Below are positions 56,458 to 64,000 of a stretch of DNA of 64,000 nt, one piece after another; the first letter of the stretch is position 1, and each line of letters begins with the position of its first letter. A program made the translations under genes and the position numbers. The stretch comes from Sciurus carolinensis. Its lineage: Eukaryota; Chordata; Mammalia; Rodentia; Sciuridae. The notes under the pieces were generated by a model. The model did not search any database. It was not told the origin of the DNA and saw nothing but the letters and a program-made list of their open reading frames with translations. The stretch is taken from contig NC_062222.1 in assembly GCF_902686445.1 (NCBI RefSeq), forward strand, positions 132,253,035-132,317,034, read 5' to 3'.

Positions 56458-57469
56458 ATGAGAAAACAGGGAAGAAAATGGCCCAAACAAATCTAGATGT
56501 TACATCAATAAAATCCAACGACAGCATGGCAGAAGAAATGACAGAAAGGGAGTTCAGAATATACATAATTAAAATTATCAGGGAAGAAAATGATGAGATG
56601 AAAGAGCAAATGCAGGCATTGAATGATCGCACCAATCGACAGTAAAAAGAGCAAATACAGAAAGCAAAAGACCATTTCAATAAAGAGTTAGAGATATTGA
56701 AGAAAAACGAAACAGAAGTCCTTGAAATGAAGGAAACAATAAACCAAATTAAGAACTCCATAGAAAGCATAACCAATAGGATAGAACACCTGGAAGACAG
56801 AACCTCAGATATAGAAGAAAAATATTTAACCTTGAAAACAAAGTTGACCAAACAGAGAAGATGGTGAGAAATCATGAACAGAATCTCCAAGAACTATAGG
56901 ATATCATAAAAAAGCCAAATTTAAGAATTATTGGGATTGAGGAAGGCTTAGAGAAACAAACCAAAGGAATGAACAATCTATTCAATGAAATAATATCAGA
57001 AAATTTCCCAAATCTGAAGAATGAAATGGAAAATCGAGTACAAGAGGCTTGTAGGACTCCAAATACACAAAATTACAACAGACCCACACCAAGGCACATT
57101 ATAATGAAAATACCGAACATACAAAATAAAGAAAGAATTTTAAAGGCTGTGAGAGAAAAGAACCAAATTACATTCAGGGGAAAACCAATACAGATATCAG
57201 CAGATTTTTCAATCCAGACCCTAAAAGCTAGAAGGGCCTGGAACAACATTTTTCAAACTCTGAAAGAAAATGGATGCCAACCAAGAATCTTATACCCAGC
57301 AAAACATACCTTCAAATTTGACGATGAAATAAAATCCATACATGATAAACAAAAGCTAAAAGAATTTACAAAAAGAAAGCCAGCATTACAGAACATTCTC
57401 AGCAAAATATTCCATGAGGAAGAGACAAAAAACAAAGAAGCAAATCAGCAAAGGGAGGAATTATCCTAA
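56458..57469 (+). pseudogene. ORF1: L1 ORF1, frameshifted remnant
   Basis: The ATG (56458-56460) is at the ORF1 start position, but an early one-base deletion (CAGGGAAG where the intact copy has CAAGGGAAG) shifts the frame, and there is an in-frame-equivalent stop in the coiled coil (CAGTAAAAA near 56640). The longest surviving part is 56969-57469 (166 codons), the RRM second half and C-terminal domain. It has a single copy of the 11-residue coiled-coil unit that is duplicated in the 36-kb copy. No functional product is expected. Confidence 0.95.
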
Positions 57470-57539
57470 AGGAATTGTCAAATAAAGGAGCAACCAAGTC
57501 GTGTCAAAATAAATAAATAATAAATAAAAAACGATCCAA

Positions 57540-60500
57540 ATGACTGGGAATACAAATCATATCTCAATAATAACCCTGAATATTAATGACCTGAACTCAT
57601 CAATCAAAAGACATAGACTGGCAGATTGGAGTAAAAAGAAAGATCCAACAATACGTTGCCTGCAAGAGACTCACCTCATAGAAACAGATACCCATAGACT
57701 AAAGGTAAAAGGATGGGGAAAAACACACCATGCACATGGACTCAGCAAAAAAGCTGAGGTATCTATCCTCATTTCAGGTAATGTGGACTTCAAGCCAAAG
57801 TTAGTCAGAAGGGATAAAGAAGGACACTTCATACTGCTTAAGGGAAGCATAAATCAGCAAGACATAACAATCAAAAATATCTATGCCCCAAACAGTGGCT
57901 CATCCATGTATGTCAAACAAATCTTTCTCAATTTCAGAAACCAAATAGACCATAACACAATAATACTAGGTGATTTTAGCATGCCTCTCTCACCACTGGA
58001 CAGATCTTCCAAACAACAATTGAAGAAAGAAACCATAGATCTCAATAAAACAATCAATAATTTAGACTTAACAGACATTTATAGAATATACCATCCAACC
58101 AAGAGCGAATACACTTTCATCTCAGTAGGACATGGATCCTTCTCTAAAATAGACCATATATTATGCCACAAAGCTAATGTTAGCAAATACAAGAAGATAG
58201 AGACACTACCTTGTATTCTATCAGATCATAATGGATTGAAATTAGAAATAAATGAAAGAGTGAAAAACAGAAAGTACTCCAACACCTGGAGATTAAACAA
58301 TATGCTATTATATGATGAATGGATAACAGAAGATATTAAGAAGGAAATTAAACAATTCTTAGAGGTAAATGAGAACAAAGAAACATCTTATCAAAATCTC
58401 TGGGACACTATGAAAGCAGTACTTAGAGGAAAATTTATTTCATGTAGCACATTCAATAAAAGAAGTAAAAATCAACAAATAAGCGACCTAACACTACAGC
58501 TCAAAGCCCTAGAAAAAGAAGAACAGACCAACACCAAAAGTAGTAGAAGACAGGAAATAGTTAAACTCAGAGCTGAAATCAACGAAATTGAAACAAATGA
58601 AACAATACAAAAAATTGACAAAATAAATAGTTGGTTCTTTGAAAAAATAAACAAAATTGATGAACCCTTAGCTACACTAACAAAGAGAAGACGAGAGAAA
58701 ACCCAAATTACTACAATTTGGAATAAACAAGGAAATATCACAACAGACACGATTGAAATACAAAACATAATTAGAAGCTATTTTGAAAATTTATACTCCA
58801 ACAAAATAGAAAATTTTGAAGACATCAACAAGTTTCTAGAGACATATGAATTGCCTAAACTAAACAAGGAGGACATACACAATTTAAATAGACCAATTTC
58901 AAGTAATGAAATAGAAGAAGTCATCAAAAGCCTACCAACAAAGAAAAGTCCAGGACCAGATGGGTTTTCAGCCGAATTCTACAAAACCTTTAAAGAAGAG
59001 CTCATTCCAATACTCCTCAAAGTATTCCATGAAATAGAAGATGAGGGAACCCTCCCAAACTCATTCTATGAAGCCAATATCACCCTGATACCTAAAGTAG
59101 ACAGAGACACATCGAGGAAAGAAAATTTCAGACCAATATCCTTAATGAACATTGATGCAAAAATTCTCAACAAAATTTTAGCAAATTGCATACAGAAACA
59201 TATTGAAAAGATAGTACACCATGATCAAGTGGGTTTCATCCCAGGGATGCAAGGTTGGTTCAACATCTGGAAATCAATAAATGTAATTCACCATATCAAG
59301 AGTATTAAAGTCAAAGAATCACATGATTATTTCAATGGATGCGGAAAAAGCATTTGATAAAATACAGCACCCCTTCATGCTGAAAACACTAGAAAATATA
59401 GGGATAGTGGGAACATTCCTTAACATTGTAAAGGCCACCTATGCTAAGCCCATGGTGATATCATTCTAAATGGTGAAAAACTGAAAGCATTCCCCCTAAA
59501 AACTGTCACAAAGCAGGTATGCCCCCTTTCATCAATCTATTCAATATCATCCTTGAAACTCTAGCCAGAGCAATTAGACAGACCAAAGAAATTAAAGGGA
59601 TACAAATAGGAAAAGAGGAAGTCAAACTATCCCTATTTGCTGATGATATGATTATATATTTAGAGGAACCAGGAAATTGCACTAGAAAACTTTTAGAACT
59701 CATAAGTGAATTCAGTAAAGAAGCAGGATATAAGATCAATGCTCATAAATCTAATGCAGTTTTATACATAAGTGATGAATCTTTGGAAAGAAAAATTAGG
59801 AAAACTACCCCATTCACAATAGCTTCAAAAAAAATAAAATACTTGATAATCAATCTAACAAAAGAGGTGAAAGACCTCTACAATGAGAACTACAGAACAC
59901 TAAAGAAAGAAATCAAAGAAAACCTTAGAAGATGGAAAGATCTCCCATGTTCTTGGATATGCAGAATTAATATTGTCAAAATGGCCATACTACAAAAAGT
60001 GCTATACAGATTCAATGCAATTCCAATTAAAATCCCAATGATGTACCTTACAGACATAGAGCAAGCAATCAGGAAATTCATCTGGAAGAGTAAGAAACCC
60101 AGAATAGCTAAAGCAATCCTTAGCATGAAGAATGAAACAGGGGGTATCACAATACCAGAACTTCAACTATATTACCAAGCAATAGTAACAAAAACAGCAT
60201 GGTATTGGCACCAAGATAGACAGGTAGATCAATGGTACAAAATAGAGGACACAGACACAAACCCAAATAAATACAATTTTCTCATACTAGACAAAGGTGC
60301 CAAAAAAAATGCAATGGAGAAAAGACAACCTGTTCAACAAATGGTGCTGGGAAAACTGGAAATCCATATGCAACAGAATGAAACTAAAGCCCTATCTCTC
60401 ACCCTGCACAAAAATCAACTCACAATGGATCAAGGACCTTGAAATCAGACCAGAGAGCCTGCATCTTATAGAAGAAAAAGTAGGTCCAAATCTTTAACTT

Positions 60501-61362
60501 GTTAGCTTAGGATCAGACTTCCTTAACAGGACTCCCATAGTACAAAAAATAAAAGCAACAATCAATAACTGGGATAGATTCAAACTATTAAGCTTTCTCT
60601 CAGCAAAGGAAACTATCAGCAATGCGAAGAGAGAGCCTACAGAGTAGGAGAAAATCTTTGCCAATCATACTTCAGATAGATCACTAATCTCCAGAATCTA
60701 TAAAGAACTCAAAAAACTCTATACCAAGAATACAAATAACCCAATCGACAAATGGGCTAAGGAAATGAACAGGCACTTCACAGAAAAAGATCTACAAGCA
60801 ATCAACAAACATATGAAAAAATGTTCCACATCTCTAGTAATAAGAGAAATGCAAATCAAAACTACCCTAAGATTCCATCTCACCCCAATTAGAATTGTGA
60901 TTATCAAAAATACAAGCAACAACAGGTGTTGGAGAGGATGTGGGGAGAAAGGTACACTCATACATTGCTGGTGGGGCTGCAAATTAGTGCAGCCACTCTG
61001 AAATCAGTGTGGAGATTCCTCAGAAAACTTGGAATGGAACCACCATTTGACCCAGCTATCCCACTTCTTGGCCTATACCCAAGGACTTAAAATCAGCATA
61101 CTACAGAGATACAGCCACATCAATGTTCATAGCTGCTCAATTCACAATAGTCAGATTGTGGAACCAACCTAGATGCCCTTCAATTGATGAATGGATAAAG
61201 AAACTGTGGTATATGTATACAGTGGAATATTACTCATCCATAAAGAATAATAAAATTATGGCATTTGCAGACAAATGGATGAAATTGGAGAATATCATGC
61301 TAAGTGAGATAAGCCAACCTCAAAAAAACAAAGGACAAATTATCTCGCTGATAAGTGGATGA
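57540..61362 (+). pseudogene. ORF2: L1 ORF2 (endonuclease / reverse transcriptase), multiple lesions
   Basis: The first frame (57540-59357, 605 codons) holds the endonuclease with QETH, NIYAP, LGDF and SDH intact and the start of the RT. A frameshift near 59320 ends it. A deletion lies near 59455-59520. The next frame (59519-60442) holds FADD (59636-59647) and the Trp codon that is a stop in the other copy. Further breaks occur in the A-run at about 60300, a TAA near 60495, and small deletions near 61000 and 61080. The zinc knuckle (CWRGC..HCWWGC) survives at about 60930-60990. The first codons differ from the other copy (an AAAT-rich stretch sits upstream). No complete ORF2p is expected. Confidence 0.96.
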
Positions 61363-61385
61363 TGACACATAATGGGGGGTGGGAG

Positions 61386-61424
61386 GGTTTAGCGTTAGGG
61401 TTAGGGTTAGGTTTAGGGTTAGGG
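61386..61424 (+). repeat. Telomere-like (TTAGGG)n tract in L1 3' UTR
   Basis: About six hexamers, GGGTTTAGCGTTAGGGTTAG and continuing GGTTAGGTTTAGGGTTAGGG, of which several are perfect. It begins 24 nt after the ORF2 stop, as in the other two younger L1s. Confidence 0.93.
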
Positions 61425-61635
61425 AGGGGGACAAGAATGGAGGAAGGAAGGACTGTATAGAGGAAAAGAGGGGTGGGAGGGGTGGGGGAAAGGGAAAAAA
61501 TAGCAAAATGAATCAAACATTACCCTATGTACATTTATGATTACACAAATGGTACACCTTTACTCTATGTACAGAGAAACAACATGTATCCCATTTGTTT
61601 ACAATAAAAAAAAAAAGAAAAAAGAAACCAATGCA

Positions 61636-61794
61636 AGTAGGAGGCTTTGAATCCAATCATTATCAACTTTGTGGTACATCTACACCTGTCCACCTGAAAC
61701 CTGTCTTGCTTGATGTGTCCAAGGTGGCACAGAGACATCATACATATCAAATTTATTTAGTAGCTATGACTTTAAAAGAAGCATGATATAGTAA
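61636..61794. other. Short unassigned spacer
   Basis: About 160 bp of host sequence between the L1's 3' TSD and the next LTR; nothing recognised. Confidence 0.4.
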
Positions 61795-62240
61795 TCAGTT
61801 TTTGCTGCTGTAATAAAATGCCTAATGCAGGTGACTTTTGAAAAATGAGGGTTTTGGTTTATTTCTTTAAGCAAACAGACTCAAAGTGGCACAGTACAGT
61901 CTGTTCAAGGGCACCTTTTGGCTAAGTCACATCATGGCTAGAGGCAAAAGCAAGAGTATGTTGGGCAGTTAGTGAGTACATCAATAACAGGAAGCCAGAG
62001 AGTCTCAGGGTTGGCCTCAGACTTTCACAACAACTTGTTCTTGCAAGAACCCGGGAGTCCCGTGAAGGCTACCTAACCCAAGGGCAGCTTCACTCATTAG
62101 TGATTAGACCTAGCAACCCTGCCCTGGGTCCACCTCTTAAAAGTTCCATACAGCCTCCAAATACTACTGCCCTGGGAACCAAGCCTCCAACACATGAACA
62201 TTGTAGGGGGACAAACAACATCCAGATCAGAGAACATGAT
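61795..62240 (-). mobile_element. MaLR (MST/THE1-like) solo LTR
   Basis: The plus strand reads TTTTGCTGCTGTAATAAAATGCC..GGTTTTGGTTTATTTC, AAGGGCACCTTTTGG, CATGGCTAGAGGC, and ends CCACCTCTTAAAAGTTCC..CCTCCAACACATGAACATTG..GGGGGACAAACAACATCC, an inverted MST/THE1-type LTR. Confidence 0.7.
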
Positions 62241-62584
62241 AACACAAATAGGGAGACCTTAGGTTCCAGCCCTCAGACTTAAGAAATCACCTTGATGTTA
62301 TTTCCACCTTCTTATGTAAGTAAGTTTTCTATTCAGTTTGGTTCCAGTGATATGGCTCTTGGAAATCAGGTTCCGATCCTCCTTGCCTCCATGTTGAAGA
62401 TTAAACACTCGAGAACTGCCAAGGCAAGAGTAGAAAGCAATTTTATTTAATAGAGAGAGACAGAGATAGACTTTTCTGGAGAGAAGAGGACCCAGTGCAG
62501 GGTGTCTGCTGGAAGGGGTGTCTCTTGCCACTTTATCCATCTTAGATTTCCTTTCCCTTTCCCTACCTCCTCTTTCTACCCTGC
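62241..62584. other. Unassigned sequence, possibly LTR-like
   Basis: Around 62435-62470 an inverted AATAAA-like TTTTATTTAATAG precedes an AGAGA-rich stretch, suggesting part of another LTR, but its ends could not be placed. Confidence 0.35.
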
Positions 62585-63018
62585 TGTTTTAGTCAGCTGC
62601 TGTGCTGCTGTGACTAAAAGCCATGATCCAAACAACTGTGAGAGGAGGAAAGTTTATATGAGGTTCATGGTTTCAGAGTTCTCTGTCCAGGGACAGCCAT
62701 CTCCATTCCTCGGGGTTCAGATGAGGTAGAACATCACGGCAGAAGAGTGTGGAGGAGGAAAGCAACTCACTTGATGATCAGGAAGCAGAGAGAGAAAGAC
62801 TTCACTTGCCAGATACAAAATATATACCCCAAAGGCCTGCCCCCAGTGACCCACCTCCTCCAGCCACTTCCTACCTGCCTCTAGTTACCATTCAGTTAAT
62901 CCCATCAGCGGATTGATTCACAGATGGGGTTCAGGCAGTCACAACCCAATCGTTTTCCCTCTGAACTCTCTCACATTGCCTCACACCTGAACTTTTGGGG
63001 GACATGCACACCATAGCA
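62585..63018 (-). mobile_element. MaLR (MT/ORR1/MST-like) solo LTR
   Basis: The plus strand reads TGTTTTAGTCAGCTGCTGTG, GGAGGAAAGTTTATATGAGG, CAGATGAGGTAGAACATCACGG, GACCCACCTCCTCCAGCCAC, and ends ACCTGAACTTTTGGGGGACATGCACACCATAGCA. Near-identical in layout to 15292-15726. A near-repeat (CCTGC / CCTCC) at the ends could be a diverged 5-bp TSD. Confidence 0.82.
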
Positions 63019-64000
63019 CCTCCCTGTGTGTCCAAAGGCAGGGAAACAGTAGCCCAGGGTTACTCATTAGTGTGGGAGGAGCAATTGCCCAGAGGAAGTA
63101 GCAATCCATCCAGAGGGGGGATACCCTGGAGGTGTTAGCACCTCACTTCCTTTTCTTTGCTAATTGGCCCCCATCTTTCTGACTGGATCATTTCCTATCT
63201 ACGCTGACCACCTGTCCTTTGCCCCTGTCTCACCAGCACGTACATTTAAATAACATTCATGTAAATCATAAACATAATAAAGCAAACCTCATCTTCCTCC
63301 ACAGGATCCTCTGCTCTCTGCCTTATTGAAGCCACTTTCTGGCCTCTGGTCACTCGTGGTACGCTGGGGAGGGAATCAGTCCCAGGGTTCACTCTTTGCA
63401 CCTACTCCTTTTAGTGAGATCTTGGAATCTTTTGACTTTCTGTCCCTACCTATGAACACGAGACTTTCTGGGTTCTTCACAGAAGTTTGACTATGAAATA
63501 ATACTTAATCTTTTTCTCATGTCTGAGATCCATAGATCAGAAAATTCAAAGTCACATGCATCATAAATATCAATTAGGGAAAAGTGAAGGCATGACTTTC
63601 TAAGACAAATGAAGGTCGAGTTATAACTGCATGGTCATATTTAATACATAAGAAAATGAGGGGTGACAGAGAGCCCTGACATTGCAAGCTGAGGACCTAT
63701 GGGAGGAATAATTAGCTAGAGGGGCTTCAGCTTCACATGCTGATGCTTAAAATAGGAGGGCAGGAAACCTCCTCTGACTTTGACAGAAATGACAGTGAGT
63801 ATAGAGAAGCACATTGGAAAGAGGCCTGAACTAAACGTCAGAAGTGGTGGCTTCTGGTCTGAACTCTGTTAACAAGCCAGAAATTGCTAGGAAATCCACC
63901 CTCTTCTGTGCGCTCCAGGGTTCTTATATGTGAACTGGGTTTTGACCAGGTAAAGTTCAAGAAAATGAGGAATGTGAACATAAAAACTGAAAATGGGAAT
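63019..64000. other. Unassigned sequence to the window end
   Basis: 63240-63400 has an AATAAA (63276-63281) followed by AGCAAACCTCATC and a GC-richer stretch, as at the end of an LTR, but I could not define it. From about 63400 nothing was recognised. Confidence 0.35.

Larger units (their letters stand above)
55009..61621 (+). mobile_element. Full-length L1, older and inactivated, with different 5' UTR
   Basis: Exact 14-bp TSDs AAGAAACCAATGCA lie at 54995-55008 and 61622-61635; the insertion site (CTT/AAGAAA) fits the L1 endonuclease preference. The element has a 5' UTR (55009-56457) opening CAAGATGGCGGACTAGAGGG, decayed ORF1 (56458-57469) and ORF2 (57540-61362), a 3' UTR with the telomere-like tract (61386-61424) and a G-rich stretch (61468-61495), AATAAA at the tail and a short A-rich end. 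It faces away from the L1 at 31-38 kb (5' ends about 17 kb apart). Confidence 0.95.

Overview
The window looks like mammalian, rodent nuclear DNA, most likely from a squirrel-family (sciurid) genome. The evidence is the SINE set: tRNA-like ID elements, alone and as dimers with a B1 monomer (B1-dID, MEN-type), lie beside very young L1s, MaLR LTRs and old MIR/L2 copies. I found no convincing exon of a host protein-coding gene. The window reads as a gene-poor intergenic or intronic stretch built mostly from retroelements of several ages. All repeat-family names come from recognising sequence by eye; no database search was run.

Layout. 1-4 kb: AT-rich sequence resembling the end of an endogenous retrovirus, with a candidate ERV1-type LTR (2791-3911) and a 5'-truncated L1 that has a clear target-site duplication (TSD). 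4-14 kb: mostly unassigned sequence with L2/MIR fragments. 14-25 kb: MaLR LTRs, an ID element, a CA-type microsatellite, and a long decayed ancient L1 on the minus strand (about 16.2-24.6 kb), itself invaded by a twin-primed inverted young L1 (20.29-21.19 kb), an ID and a DNA-transposon-like repeat. 24.8-28 kb: ID elements with clear TSDs and a B1-dID SINE split by a 570-bp solo LTR. 31.36-38.12 kb: a full-length, nearly intact L1 on the minus strand, with a 5' UTR built of 459-bp monomers, an open ORF1, an ORF2 broken by one amber stop, and a 3' transduction. 38-55 kb: MaLR, MIR, ID and B1-dID copies, an ancient L1 piece, a truncated young L1 (49.4-49.9 kb) and unassigned sequence with a CTCF-like motif. 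55.0-61.6 kb: a second full-length L1 on the plus strand, older and broken in both ORFs, with a different 5' UTR (about 70-bp tandem repeats). 61.8-63.0 kb: two more MaLR LTRs.

How it fits together. The L1s supply the retrotransposition machinery (ORF1p RNA chaperone; ORF2p endonuclease and reverse transcriptase) on which the ID and B1-dID SINEs depend. The five young-type L1 3' ends fall into two groups: two older copies without, and three younger copies with, a telomere-like (TTAGGG)n tract just after the ORF2 stop. With the 5' UTR differences, the decamer expansion in the 3' UTR and the ORF1 coiled-coil duplication, this gives a small record of L1 turnover in one lineage. This is the most interesting content here; I saw no sign of any non-retroelement system.
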